DNA from: Desmodesmus armatus
Taxonomy: Eukaryota > Chlorophyta > Chlorophyceae > Sphaeropleales > Scenedesmaceae
Assembly (NCBI GenBank): GCA_007449985.2
Contig: VIIQ02000584.1
Location: 62,001-126,000, forward strand
Direction of reading: 5' to 3'
Length of the DNA: 64,000 nucleotides
Below the pieces are notes generated by a model, which worked only from the letters and a program-made list of their open reading frames with translations, was not told where the DNA came from and did not search any database. A program made the translations under genes and the position numbers. How positions within the stretch are numbered: position 1 is the first letter of the stretch; each line of letters opens with the position of its first letter. Below are positions 22,101 to 34,700 of this stretch, piece after piece.

Positions 22101-23853
22101 AAACTTGGTCCAACACCTTGCACCCCTTGCACGTAGACACAAAGATGATCGCACTGCGCGCACCACTGCCCATTCCCGCCGGCAACCCACTGCTGCCCCC
22201 ACTGCTGCCGTCATTGCTGCCGCCATTGCTGCCGCCGGCGGCTGCCGGCTGCTTCTGCTGCTTCTGCTTCTGCTGCTGTTCTGCATGTAGTGATGCTATG
22301 CAGGTAGTGAGCAGGTGGTGTAGGTAGACATCCTTGACCTTGTGGGGGATGAACATGTACTGCTCCGTCAATCTGTCTGCGGTCTGCAGACCCTCATACG
22401 CCTGCGTACAAAGGAATGCAAACATAACAGAATAGTTTGCTGCATCAAGAGAGGGAGCTGCACAAGGCTAAAACCAGCTTGCATGATGCAGGAGATGTTC
22501 CGTCAACCTGTCCGCTGTCTGCAGACCCTCGTACGCCTGCGTGCAATCACACAGATAGTAACAGAGCAGCAGTTTATGAGTAAAGAAGGGGGCGCAACAT
22601 GGGAACAGCTTGCATTGTTGAAGTTGTAATGCTGCAAAACTCCTGTTGTGTGCAGACCCCCAGTTTCCTGAATAGCAGACCCCCTGATGATGAACAACAC
22701 ATGCCACTACTGGACTGTACATGAATATGCCCACTTGCAAGAGACGCAGGCATGGATGTGCACTGCATGGCTTCGTATGCGTGTGCCCCCCCCCCCCCCC
22801 CAAACCCTCCCCCATACCCCACACCCCCATGTGCACCCACCTGGAAGACATGTGCATCTTCCATTGCTGCCTGCTGCAGTTTGACCAAGCTTTGTGTGAG
22901 AGTAGCACTGAACAGCAACGTCTGGCGTTGTGTGGGGGCCGGCAGCACACCCAGCAGCAGCCGCAGGTCTGACTCAAAGGATGAGTCAAGCAGACGGTCA
23001 GCTTCATCCATGACCAGATACTTCAGGCGGGAAAATCCTGTGATTTAAGACACATACGGGGGAAGAATAGATAAGTTGAGAGGAGAACTGTAATCGTGAG
23101 TTTTGACTTTCAAGGTGTGATTGTGAGTTTTGAACCAGCCGCAGGTCTGACTCAAAGGATGAGTCAAGCAGCCGGTCAGCTTCGTCCATCACCAAGTACT
23201 TGAGCCGGGAGAAACCTGTGAAACAAAACATATATGCGATGGGCATACATCTGAAAGGTGGTTGTGATGTATATTGTGAGAGCTGAATGCTGGTATGGAA
23301 GCAGGCGAAGGAGTTTGCACAATTTACACAAACAAACTGTCGCAACCACACCTGATACCACCCCCACACACAGAACAAACACTCCCCCCCCCCCTCACAC
23401 ACATGTGCACACATACACTCCACACCAACCTATTGCCAGGTACTGCCTTACTTGATGTCTACCTCCTTTGTCAATCACACATCAAATACTACAAGCGTCG
23501 GAATCCAAAACCGCTTTGTGACCACAGACAAGCCCACGCCCATACCCCTACCTGCTGCCAGGCTGCTGTCAGTCTCCAGCAGTGCCTTTCCCCCCACACA
23601 TCCATCCAATCCTGCTCGCCCCCACCTCCACCCGGGTACATGTGCACCCCCCCCCCCCGGCGCGCATAAACAGAGCGATCTACCCCACCCCACCTGCTGC
23701 CAGGCTGCTGTCAGTTTCCAGCAGTGCTGCCAGCCGCCCAGGTGTGGCCACCACCACGTGGGGCTTGCGCTTGACTGCCTGCGCCTGCTGCTGCTGCTCC
23801 ATGCCACCAATCACAGTCTTGACCTGCATCCAACCAGCAGCAGCAGCAGCATT

Positions 23854-23888
<35 letters not shown>

Positions 23889-24697
23889 GGCGGCAGCAAC
23901 AAAATACACATCACGAAAATACATAACGTCAAGCCATTAGCTACTCTGCTGTCGCTACATGTGCAGAGCAACTCCCCAGTGAGACCACGCAAAGAAGATG
24001 CTGCTGGGAGCCTGGTGGGAGTCCCCGCCCCCCCCCCCCCCCGCACATCCATGTCATGCCAACACAATCTCTGCAGATACACTAACTGCAGACGCATGGC
24101 CCCCAACAACACCAACACCAGGCTCAGCCCTGCATCTGACAGGAATGGCCCACCCGCCCACTCCCTCACTCACCCGTAAGCTCATGCCAGCTCCAAAGGC
24201 CCTAAACTGATCTGCCAGCTGCATCGCCAACTCCCTGGAGGGGGTCACAAGCAACATCGTCAGCAGCAGCAGCTTCAGCAGCAGCATCAGCAGGAGCTGC
24301 TGGGATCCCCAACTGTGCCGCCCCCAGCTGCACCCCACCCCTCCTTCCCACAAACAAGTAGGACTGCATGCGCATTTCTGGATATCCTTCTGCCCACACA
24401 CACAGCTGTGTCACAACACACAGGCGAGACTCTAGAGGCAAATCTGCTGGTGCCACTCGCACGTAATCTCGCTGCTGCTTGCCCCCCCCCCCCCCACACA
24501 CACAGGTGATGTCATGAGCACATCTTCTTAATCAAGTGAACCTTTTCCTTACATGGTAAGCCGGGCAAGGTCTAATGTTCATGCTGCTACACACCCGGTT
24601 TCCCATCGTCGTTGGACTATGCTGGTGTGCCTCATACCTTGCTTGTATGTGACTTGCATGTTCATAGTATGCTAGCTACACATGTATTCTATGTGCT

Positions 24698-24766
<69 letters not shown>

Positions 24767-25619
24767 CCACCACCACAGACTCTCACCTGGTGGGTGTCAG
24801 CACCAGGGCGTACACCCCGAAGGGGTCCTTCGCCAGCTGCTGCAGTATAGGCAGTGCGAATGCTGCTGTCTTGCCGCTGCCGTCTGTGCAGTGCCGATGA
24901 CGTTGCGGCCTGACAGGATGGCGGGGATGCAGCCGACCTGAACTTGAGTGGGGTGCTTGATGCCTGTGTGCAGGCGGGGGGGGGGGGGGGGGGGATGGGT
25001 GTGGGGAAGGTGGGGGGGTTGCGTGGTGTGTGTGTGTGTAGACACAGGGAGTGTGTGTGTGTGGGGGGGGGGGGGGGGGGGCATGAGTAACTCAGGCCTT
25101 CCACTCTGCTATGCAGACTGTCTAACCTGATGCGCAAACAGCTGCCCATGCTCTCTGCCTGCTGTTCAAGCGCTCAAATCAGCTGTGCTCTCCAACGTGC
25201 TTTTCAAGCAGTCTAAGCTGATGTTCAGGCTCTCTAACCTACGATTCAATGCTGTAAGGAGACGACAACACCAACCCTGACAAAGCTCCGCGATCCACTC
25301 CTAGCAGCAGGGCTGTGCAGGTCGTACCTAGGCTGTTGAGCACAGAGCACAGCCAGTCGCTGACACCAAGGTCGTGAAAGGTCGCATCTGCCCTTCCACT
25401 GGTTTCTGCCGGGTTGCTGCTGCCTTCAGCTGCCTGTGCGTCCTGCTTTTGCTCCTGCTGCTGAGGCCGCTGCTGCTGCTGCTGAAGACTGCTGCCTGGC
25501 TCCTGCTTGTGCTTCTTGTCTTTGTGAGTGGCTGGTGCATCCTGAACCGGCTGACTTTGACGTTTCTTTGACTTATTTCGTGGCTGTGCGAACAGCTGCA
25601 CATCTTCTCCCAACTCCAT
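17529..25619 (-). CDS. DEAD-box RNA helicase, Dbp8/DDX49 type
   Basis: ATP-dependent RNA helicase; this subfamily acts in the nucleolus on 18S rRNA processing. Exons: 25619-25328, 24963-24787, 24234-24174, 23823-23694, 23037-22841, 22401-22062, 19474-19313, 18735-18638 and 17686-17529, about 538 residues. Motifs in order: a Lys/Gln-rich N-terminus, Q motif (FHDLG, Phe81), P-loop, PTRELA, TPGR, DEAD (231-234), [19 protein letters not shown] and [11 protein letters not shown], then [11 protein letters not shown] and [12 protein letters not shown], which point to Dbp8/DDX49. As read, two bases are missing: the P-loop AQTGSGKT is broken by a lost G at about 24880, and exon 7 lacks one at about 19372. 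Restoring both makes every phase agree. The subfamily call is less sure than the helicase call. Confidence 0.88.
17870..18222. repeat. Two echoes of the helicase last-exon start
   Basis: Two partial copies of the acceptor and first ~30 codons of exon 9 lie upstream in intron 8. One reads [20 protein letters not shown] (about 17870-17958), the other [20 protein letters not shown] (about 18130-18222). Each has a poly-C tract and AG acceptor on the gene strand. Neither leads to the stop used by 17686-17529, so they are decoys or alternative terminal exons. Confidence 0.8.
18350..18432. repeat. Echo of helicase exon 8 end
   Basis: It repeats the 3' half of exon 8 with its donor site ([16 protein letters not shown] on the gene strand) plus the next ~30 intron bases. 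It lies inside intron 8. Confidence 0.8.
19029..19125. repeat. Echo of helicase exon 7 end
   Basis: It repeats [20 protein letters not shown] and onwards to the donor site, inside intron 7. This echo keeps the base missing from the real exon at about 19372, which helps show that the exon has lost one. Confidence 0.85.
19141..19174. repeat. Poly-C tract of 34 bases
   Basis: Uninterrupted C run in helicase intron 7. It is the longest of many G or C homopolymers in the introns of this window. Confidence 0.9.
19650..21340. repeat. Array of foldback repeats in helicase intron 6
   Basis: Seven diverged copies, near 19660, 19930, 20210, 20460, 20700, 20940 and 21215, share the core TTGTGTTGCC..CACCTCAATG and a reversed right arm GACGGCAACACAA, so each can fold back. 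The copy at 20214-20252 has a 16-bp perfect stem (TGTTGTTGTGTTGCCG). The middle three copies are spaced about 243 bp apart. They resemble small foldback or MITE-type elements, later multiplied in tandem. No coding is seen. Confidence 0.65.
21400..22125. repeat. Five tandem copies of the helicase exon 6 end
   Basis: The segment coding [21 protein letters not shown] plus its donor site occurs five times. The real exon end is at 22062-22125; the others start at about 21400, 21604, 21742 and 21886. Copies differ by scattered substitutions, some silent. Neighbouring intron pieces (CCACTGCACCATCAGAAGTA) are co-duplicated. Only the first copy is preceded by the rest of exon 6. Confidence 0.85.
22499..22545. 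repeat. Echo of helicase exon 6 start
   Basis: It repeats the acceptor and first codons ([13 protein letters not shown]) of exon 6 within intron 5, then diverges. Confidence 0.8.
23135..23222. repeat. Echo of helicase exon 5 start (DEAD motif)
   Basis: It repeats the acceptor and first 27 codons of exon 5, including [15 protein letters not shown], in intron 4. It breaks off before the rest of the exon. Splicing to it would truncate the protein. Confidence 0.85.
23548..23586. repeat. Echo of helicase exon 4 end
   Basis: It repeats [12 protein letters not shown] with its donor site in intron 4, about 110 bp beyond the real exon end. Confidence 0.8.
24701..24762. repeat. (CA)31 microsatellite
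   Basis: Pure CA dinucleotide run of 62 bases in helicase intron 2, just beyond the donor of exon 2 (TG on the gene strand). Confidence 0.95.
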
Positions 25620-26420
25620 CGTTGCTGCTGCTTTGGACCCTTGACTCCGCGAGCGAAATGGGGAGCAAGAAACTCCTCAATGTCTTGCACGTCATTCACA
25701 ATTGCCAAACCCTACGACATGGTGTTCAACAGCACGCGGTCGATACAATGACAAATCGGTGGTTGCAACAGTTGACAGAAGTGACCAGGGGTGGCCAGGG
25801 GTGTTTTTTTGTACCGTGCAACTGTTTCCTCTGGTATTGGGAGACCCTTGTGGTTTTCCTGCTTTCCTCCCAGTGTTTGGCCCGCCTTCCTCCCTTGCGT
25901 ATTGCCTGCCTGCAAGGGGTGGCTGACCTGTCGCAGTGCCCACTACACTTGTACTGTATCGGTTGCGGGACATTGACTTGGACTGCCATCTTTGACCCCA
26001 ATGTTCTCAAGCCAACCCGATTTGTGTAAAGATCAATTACACCAGTGAACCCATACCCTTGTACATCACATGCAGCCCACCAGCACAGGACGGCCTAGCA
26101 ACAGGCTGAAAGGAAAGTGCAGTCTAGCAGCTTGCGACCAGCCTGTTCCACAACTGCTGTGAGCACTACACAAGAGCAACAACACTCAAGCCCTGGGTGG
26201 AGACTGCGTGATTTGTGAGGGGGGCTCAACACCAACCCCTTGGTGTGAGGGAGACAGAGGGTGAAAGGGCAACAAGCTCACAATCGAACGACGCAACTGC
26301 TTGGACACTTGAAGACCAGCCACATCAGACACCACTCTGTCCATCCTCGCTCTTGGAAAACACAGGTGTGTCAGCAGATGCAAGCTGCATGTTGGTCGGT
26401 GCGCCAGCTGGGGACACTGG

Positions 26421-26536
26421 GGGTGGAGATGAGTGTCACAACAGGCCAGTTGCCTTGTGCGCGTACAAAGGGGTGGAGATGACAGTGTCACAGATGACAG
26501 TGTCACAACAGGCCAGTTGCCTTGTGCGCGTACAAA
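26421..26536. repeat. Two-copy tandem repeat
   Basis: GGTGGAGATGA plus TGTCACAACAGGCCAGTTGC and CTTGTGCGCGTACAAA occur at 26421-26469 and 26471-26536. The second copy has an internal GATGACAGTGTCACA duplication. Confidence 0.85.
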
Positions 26537-28519
26537 ACCCCCCTTGCGGCTGGGTCAACGCGCAAACAGAACACGACCTACATGGTGTGCTACACTGGTT
26601 GCCTTCCAGTTGCTCATACAGACCACAACCAACCCTGCTCATACTACGCAAGCGCACAACAGACACTCTGTGGCCGCTGCTGGCAGAGTGCCCTAGCGCA
26701 ACAACAAGCATCATGTGTTACGATGTGCAGCATGTGGAGGCCGCAAGCACGGCACGTGATTAGCAGGAAGTGTGTGTATGTGACCTAGCTCTAGGACAGC
26801 TGAAAATGTGTCGTGCGCCTGAAACTGTGCTGCGCATGAGCGGCCTGCCACATTCTGTGCACACCCAGTGGCCACCACACCGTCACAACGCACAGCATGG
26901 GGCACAGTGGTGAAGCAAAGCCTGCATATGGTACTACACCGCAACCCTGCCTAGCAGTAACACCACCAACACATCTGCACAGTCAGTGACAGAATAGTGC
27001 AGCCCCAGTGCATGGCCCCAGACAACGTCCCCAGGGAACCCTTGTGACACCGCTGCTGCATGTCGTTACATGCAGCACAAACATGCACGCCGATGCTGCA
27101 TCCAAAACCTTGCAACACTCTGATCATTCAGCACAGCATGGGACATCGCTGACCTCGACCCTGCTTGCTGCCTGGATGCTGCTTCCTGTTGAAACGCAGG
27201 AACATGCATCTGTCCAAAGGCATACACTGCTCCCAGTACTTCAGCCCCTGTGGGCCCGGGTCATGCGCAGAGGGCCGGCATACGATCACTAAGCAGCGCA
27301 TGAAAACAGCCATCTTATATGGCTGACATGACTGGCGAGCCACACCAAAACAAAGGCCCATTCATGCACTGCAGAATGGCAAAATAAACACACACCACAC
27401 TGAAACACAGATTGAATCACACAGGTACACCACACACCGCCCAAGCAGAGCAGCAAAACCAGCCCACAAGGCCCAACAAGAGATGCATGCGTTCAGCACT
27501 GTACACGACACCAGCCACTCGATGCAGGAATGGTGGCTGCTTGACCAAGCCAAGATACAAGGGTCACAAAGACAACACAGCGCAGGAACAATATGAAAGT
27601 GATCACAGAGCAGCATGCATCATGCGATCAAATGTGCAACACCCACACACCTCTGTACAAAAAGATCCAGGCATGGGGTGCTGTGAGTTGCATGCAAACT
27701 GTGCAGACAGGCAACTACCACGGCTGAGGACGATAGGTCTGTGCTACAACAAACAAAGGGTTCACCAACACTTCGACAGCTTGGCAGGTATCACATCAAA
27801 AATGTGGTGTGTGAGAATTAGGACCGCATACGTTCCTTGGGAAAGAGCGCACGCCCATGCACACCTAGATTCGATCCATGTGTGTCTGTTTGGCAGTGGT
27901 AGAGCAGCACAGGACACTGATTTTGGCACATCAGTGCCAGCGGCGGCCACCTGTGGGGAAATCTGAGGACTGGGGCAACCAGCCCCAACCCTCCGTGCAA
28001 CAACAACCACATCACACACATCAAAGCAGACAACACAGCCACCCGACTGACCCCCAGCCAGGAAACATGCACAGGGTGTGGACTGCAGGCACTCACACTC
28101 AACACACGACCGGCAGCATGCCCAACTGACAGCCTGCCGTCCGTCCCCGCCTGTGATCAAACTAGGGGCTGAGAGTTGAAGGACAACTGGGAGCCTGCAC
28201 CACCGCTGCCCACAGTTGCAGCCACTCCCGTACTGGGTGACTGCTGCGCCTGCTCCAGGGATCTGGTGCTGTGCTTCCACAACGCTTGCTGGCTGAGCAC
28301 GCAAGGCCGCGCTTGCTGCCTTAGGCAGGCTGAGCATGCTGCCTGTGCCCCACGGTGCTGCACGGTGGGTGTGATGGCTGAGCCCGCAGGCTTGACGTTG
28401 CTGCCTGTGCCCCACGCGGTGCTGCGCATGGCTGGGTAGGTGTAAGCCCACAGCCACAGCTGCATTGCTGGTGGGAAAGCGCAGATGGCGGGGGAGGGTG
28501 GTCGGCTTGCTGCCACTGC

Positions 28520-28725
28520 AACTGTTCTGTCATGTCGCAGCACTGCAGCTCAGCAGCACTGCAGCTGTCATGTCGCAGCACTGCAGCTAAGCAGCACTGC
28601 AGCTGCTATGTCGCAGCACTGCAGATGAGCACTACTGCTGTCATATCACAACACTGCAGGTGAGCAGCAGTACTGCTGAGCACTGCAGCTGTCCTGTCGC
28701 ACCACTGCAGCTGTCAAGTGGTGCC
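28520..28725. repeat. Degenerate CTGCAG-rich tandem array
   Basis: About five units of roughly 35-45 bases built on TGTCGCAGCACTGCAGCT lie just beyond the kinase stop codon, in its probable 3' untranslated region. Confidence 0.8.
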
Positions 28726-28815
28726 GCCAGCCGCATGCCTCGCACTGTAAGTGCACCGGCCAGCGTGTGAGAGGCAAGTGTGGCGCCGCTGCTGTCCGCC
28801 TGGCTGCCTGCGCCT

Positions 28816-31686
28816 TCACCCCTGCCCCTCATCGCTGCTGAGGGCTGCACGCGTGCGGGTGGTGTTACTGCTGGCGGGCAGAGCAACCCAGGGGTGCTGC
28901 AGTAGCTGGCTGGCTGTGGGCCGCTCCCGCGCGTCAATCTGACACACACAGGAGCACAGGGAGAACATGACAGGGCAGGGCAGAGGCAAGGAGCCACAGG
29001 GCGTGACAGGTCAGTGCACTTTTCCCAGCAGGCGACAGGGGATGCGAAGAGCTGAGCCCTCTCGCTTGGCCACGCCACCCAGACAGACAGCAACTGCATT
29101 ATGCGTCACAACCCGCCTCTAGCCCCAGAACAACTTCCGACCCCTGCCCTCCAACAGCACCAGCACAACCAGCATGGACAACATTGCCACTTTCTCGCAG
29201 CAACCTGCAGATCGCGCAGCACGAGACACGCTGCGGTATGCGAAACTGCGTTATGGCACATATTAGCCCAGCGTCACACGCTTCCCCAGCCTAGGCCTAC
29301 AAACACACCAACCGTTGGGGACCGGCACCCACCTTGAAGCACTGGTCAAGGAAGTCGCTGGCGGACGCAGACAAGCCGGGCGGCCGAGGGGGCCCCCTGA
29401 AGCAAGAAGCGACAGTCACAGGGTAGAGGCTGTGAGTCTGCACAAACCACATGCACCGCTGACAACATGACTGTGTAGGCAGTGTTCCAGGTCAGATCCA
29501 AGCATGAGGCAGCTGCTTTCACACTGAACCGCAGCAGCAGTGACGGCCGATCACGCCTGAGGATGCGTAACATTGAGTATTGCAACTGAACAAGCATGCT
29601 GTGCTCCCACTGCTACTCACGTGCAGCTGTTGGCGACGGTCCACATGCCCGCAAAGTGGTTGTCCACGTCAGGCCAGGGGTGCTTGGCCGTCAGCATCTC
29701 CAGCACGGTGCAGCCCAGCGACCAGATGTCCGCCTTGCGGCCTGTTGGACAAAAGCAGCACCATGGATGAAAGCAGTGTCAGCACGGTGCATGTGTGGTG
29801 CAGTGCGGGGTTTTGTTTGTTGCAGGGTGTAACAAAGCATGGCACAGCATGACATAGGATCATACATCTGGCCAGTGCCACTAGGTAAGGATCCACACCC
29901 CCCCCCACCCCACCGCACACTTCCTGCATGAGTGCAACATGGAATCTGTATCAAGCCAACAAAGCAACCCTGGGGGCCTCCCCATTCAAGGCTCCGCTTG
30001 TTGCAGGGTCCACCCTGGTGCAACAACCCTCCTGACCCCTACCCGTGCCATCTGAACACGGCCATCCATTCATCACGCACCATAACCCTTCCCCTTGAGC
30101 ACTTCTGGCGCCATCCAGAACACGCTGCCGCGCATGCTCTTCATCCCGTCCGTCTGTGCGGCGTTGTTCATGATCTTGCTGGCCCCAAAGTCGGTGAGCT
30201 TGACCACGCCGCTACGCGACACCAACGCATTGCCGCCCTTGAGGTCACGGTGCACAATCCTGGTAGGGAAGGAATGGAAGGAAAGGAAGCAGAGGAAGGG
30301 GAGGAAGTACGACACCAGCATATTCAGTCAGGTAGAGCTGATGGTTTACAGTGACAAAGAAGAGAGAAGATCCTTTCACGGTGCACAATCCTGGCAGGGA
30401 AGAAGGCAAGCTGAACACCACCAGTACACTCAGTCAGGTGCAGCTGATGGTCTAGGGCGACAGTGTCAGTTTGACTGCAAAAAAACCCTCAAAGTGCTCC
30501 ACGCTGACAAAAGACATGCACAGCAAGCAGCCCTGCATGTGCTGGTGGTGCACGTCGACACACCTAAATCCAACACCACTGCCAGACGACAACAGGATAT
30601 CGGTTAGCACCCAAGTGCCCATCATGCCCCCCACCCTGCCCCTGTCACTCACTGCTTGTTGTGCAGGTACTCGAGCCCCAGCAGCAGCTGCCGCGTGTAC
30701 TTGCGCGCCAGCTCCTCACTGAAGCGACCAAAGCGCTGCACCATCGACGCGATTGACCCACCTGGGGGTTGGGGGGGGGGGGGGGGGAGGGTGAGTGGGG
30801 GAGGGCGCAGGCGAAGGACAGGCAGCAGGACAAATGGCAGCAGATTGGGTGCAACCAGCAAGTGAGTGGGTGTGAAAAACTGCATTAAGCAGGGTTGGGA
30901 AGGGGTTGGGACGTGGTTCAACCAACCCTGGGAGTGGTCTGGCCATTGAGTGGAGGGCAACGCAACTTGGCATGAATTACAAAGCATGCATGCGCACTTG
31001 CAATCAAAGGCTGGCACACCTCACTATGGTAAGCACGTAGGCTGGCTGTTTGCGCCCTCAGGCTTGGGTACGAGGTGCATTGGGAGCTGTCATCCCCTTG
31101 GCTCACCTGGCACATACTCCAGAAAGATATACAGGCTGTTGCTGGCGTTGTCAAACTCGTTGCCAATGTATCCCACGATGTGGGTGTGGCTCAGGTGCTG
31201 GTAGCACTGAAGCTCCTGCAGCGGGCCAATCAGCACCACATGCAGACATTGTATGCAGTTACAATGACGCACTTGGCAAGCAATTGCATGCATGCATGGT
31301 TGGGTCCACATTCAAAAGTCGTATGCACCAGCAGGGAGGGTCGTGTCTTGCTGTACGGACACTCAGTATACCCCCCCCCCCCCCCACCCACCCCACCCCA
31401 CCCCACCCCACCCCATCCCGCCGCACCCCGCCCGGTCCCCACAACCACGGTGAAGTACCCATTTGTAACAACCTCCCCCCCCAAACATCTTGTGCAGCCA
31501 AATAGCCTGTTGACGTACGCACCCCTACACAAACACCCTCACCCACCTGCTTGAGCTCCTGCAGCTGTGCCTCCAGCTCCTTGCTGCCCCGCCGCCCCAC
31601 CAGCGGCAGCGTCTTGACAGCCATCAGCTCACCAGTCTTCTGGTTGAGGCCCAGGTACACCTGACCGTACGCACCCTCACCTGCAG

Positions 31687-31732
<46 letters not shown>

Positions 31733-34700
31733 AGGAAGGGTGAGCAGCTCAAGGTTTCACACACATCACAGCTTGATGCGCATGCTCACCCTCATGATCT
31801 GCGCACCCCCTTGATCCCCTGACCAGCCAGACATGTGTAGCCTTCCAACATAGAACTGCATGGCACATCAGGCGCACAAAGCACATAAATGAATGCCCCC
31901 CTTCCCCCCCCCCCCCCCACACACACACACGCACACAGCAAGCAGCAAGCAGCAAGCAGCAACATCAACCAGCCGAGGTCTGGAGGGTGCTGGGAGAGAG
32001 GAGGCCAGCCGATCAGGTGAACGTTATCCGGTTTGATTGATGCTAGTGTAAAGTCTTTCGCTGTGCGCTCCTACGCACTTCTACGAAACTTCGGAATGTC
32101 ACATCCTTGGATGGTTCATGCATTTGGCTGGATGCACTCCCTGTGTCTACACACACGCCACACAAGCCACATGTTTGATGGTGCATACTCCGATGCAAAA
32201 GCTGTGCTCCATTGTTGCTGCCATCCTTCAGTTGCTGCCACTCACCCAGCAGCTCGCCCCGCATCCAGTGCATCGCCTGCCCTTGCGGACCCTGCGACTC
32301 CCACACATGACCCTGCTCCTCCTGCTGCTGCTGCTGTTGCTGCTGGTGTTGCTGCTGTGCGGCAAGCTCCTCCGGCTGCAACACTGTGAAGCTGCTCTCC
32401 CCTGCTGCCACTGCTGCTGCCGCTGCTGCTGCCCCACCAGGAGTGTCTGGGGGTGTCTGGCCCTGCAGCAGGGGTGGGAAGCGGGGGTCCTGCAGGTTGC
32501 GCCAGGCGCCCGCCTGCTGCTGCTGAGGCTGCTGCTGCAGGTGTTGCTGCTGCTGCTGAAGCTGCTGCTGTTGGTGTTGCTGCTGTTGGTGTTGCTGTTG
32601 CTGCTGTACCTGCTGCGGCGATTGCTGCTGCTGCTGCTGCTGCATCGCCTGCTGCAGCTCCCGGTGAACGCTGTCTCCCAGCCGCAGCTTGAAGGTCTGA
32701 GCCAAAGCTTCATGGCCGCTGCTGCCTGCATTGCTGCTGCTGTTCATCTGCTGCTGTTGTTGACCCGGGGGTGCAGATGCTGCGGCAGCCGCTGCTGCTG
32801 CTGCAGCAGTTGCAGCTGCTGCCACCTCCTGCATGTTGCTGCTGCTGCCTGGGTCAAGCCCAAACTTGAACGCAGGTACCGCTGCTGCCGGCTGCTGCTG
32901 TTGTGCAAAAGGTGACAATGGTGGCGGCTGTGCTTGTTGCTGCTGCTGCTGCTGTCCTGCCACCTGAGCAGCTGCTGCAGGTGTTTCTCCTTGCTTGATG
33001 TCCCGCAGGGTCAAGCCTTCCAACGCACTCTCCAGCTGCTGCGCACCACCCTCAGCAGCAGATCTACTACTGCTGCCAGCATTGCTGCCACTGCCGCCGC
33101 CGCTGCTGCTGGCAGCAAAGCTGCTGCTTGCGGCCCCTGACAGAATGGACGCCCCATGGGGAGTGGGGGCGGTGAGGTCCGCCGCACTGTTGCTGCTGAG
33201 CAGCAGACCCGCACCAGACACCGGCGTCGGTTGGCTGCTGCTGCTGCAGGAGCTGCCAGGCTGGCCGCCGCCGCCACTGCTGCCGCCAGCTGCTGCTGCC
33301 GCTGCTGCCGGCGGCCCCTGGTCGTCTCCCTCCATGTCCCGCCGCCCGGTGTCTTCCACCGGGGGTGGAGCCTTGCTGGTGGCTCGCAGCCGGGGCTTAC
33401 GTACGCTGGTGGAGCTGAACAGCCTATCCGGCAGCTGCAGCACTGGGGGCGTGGGTGCCCGCTCCTCCGGGTGCTGATCCAGCACTGAGGACACCGCAGA
33501 CGGCAGCGCGGACGGCAGCCCAGAGCCGCCACCGCCGTCTCCCGTGGTGCTGCCGCCGTCGCTGCTGAGCCCGCTGGGCAGCCGGCCGCGCATGCCGCTG
33601 AGGGAGCTCGGCAGCACAGGGGGACTAGGGCGCCGCAGCCCCGTGGGCCCTGCGTCTGCCAAGCTGCTGGGGCTGATTGGGGGTGTGCTGAACCCTGTGG
33701 ATGCAGGGTGCATGCCCATCCCGCCGCCTCCGCCGCTGCTGCCGTGGCCGCCGGCGGGGGTACTGCTGCCAGATAAGCCGCCGCCGGCAGCGATGCCAGA
33801 GTGCTGCAGCGTCAGCCCATTTGGGCTGTTGACTGCGCTGCCGCCGCCGCTGCTGCTGATGGGGCCGACAAGCGCCAGCAGGCCCCCGCCACCACCCCCG
33901 CCCAGCCCTGCCGCCAGAGGCATGAGGCCGCCACTGCTGCTGCTGCTCGCACGCCGCATCGTCAGGAAGCCGCCGGCACCGCTCCCGGCGGCGCTGCTGC
34001 CACCGCCGCCGCTGGTCGCCAGCGCAAGGCCGTTGCAGCTGCTGCTGCGCGCCGCGGCACGGGCTGGGCTCGACACGGCGGACGTTGTGGTAGAGGTGCT
34101 GTCACAACTGAATGTGAAGCTTCCGTCCCCTGTGGTTGACCCCAGAGTAGAGCCACCCCCAGCTTGCAAACCGCCCCTGGCGGCAGCTGCGAAGCGCGAG
34201 CTGAAGTCTGCCCCGGCCGCATGCGCAGCTGCCGCTGCTGCTGCCCTTGGGGTGCCTGACTGTGAGGAGCCAGACAGCTGCCGCGCCACTGCTGCCCCGC
34301 CGCCGCTGCTGCCGGTGGGTGTGTTGGGATGGCTGCTGCCCTGCACCGAAGCAGCAGCTGTGGCAGCAGCAGCAGCAGCAGCAGCGCCAGATGCTGACGT
34401 GCGGCCCATGACATCGATAGAGGAGCGCCTGGAAGCTGCTGTTGGGGAGGGCTCTGACGCCCCAGCACCGCCCGACATCCCCCCACACAGCTCCTGCTGG
34501 ACAGTCATGCGGGCCAGGTCCTGCAGCACGGTCAGCACAGCACGCACAGCACACGGTCAGCACAGCACACGGTCAGCACAGCACAAAGACAGCATGCATC
34601 AGCACAATGCAACACACATTCATCAACCCTGGGGTGGGAACCCCGATGCAGAGCTGTGTCTATGCATGGAAGAGCACTGATCTGCACTGCACTGCCGTCC

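Larger units (their letters stand above)
25620..28815. other. Upstream region of the helicase, no gene recognised
   Basis: It should contain the helicase promoter and the 3' end of the kinase gene. Repeats found are the two-copy unit at 26421-26536 and the array at 28520-28725. Open frames here show no family features on either strand. Confidence 0.5.

Noticed and set aside
21400..22125. Regularly spaced similar repeats, CRISPR-like at first sight
   Set aside because: The repeats are coding copies of a helicase exon with intron pieces, uneven spacing and a eukaryotic context.
32118..34680. Long plus-strand frames rich in Leu, Pro and Ala opposite the kinase linker
   Set aside because: They are antisense to CAG-repeat coding; composition alone keeps them open.
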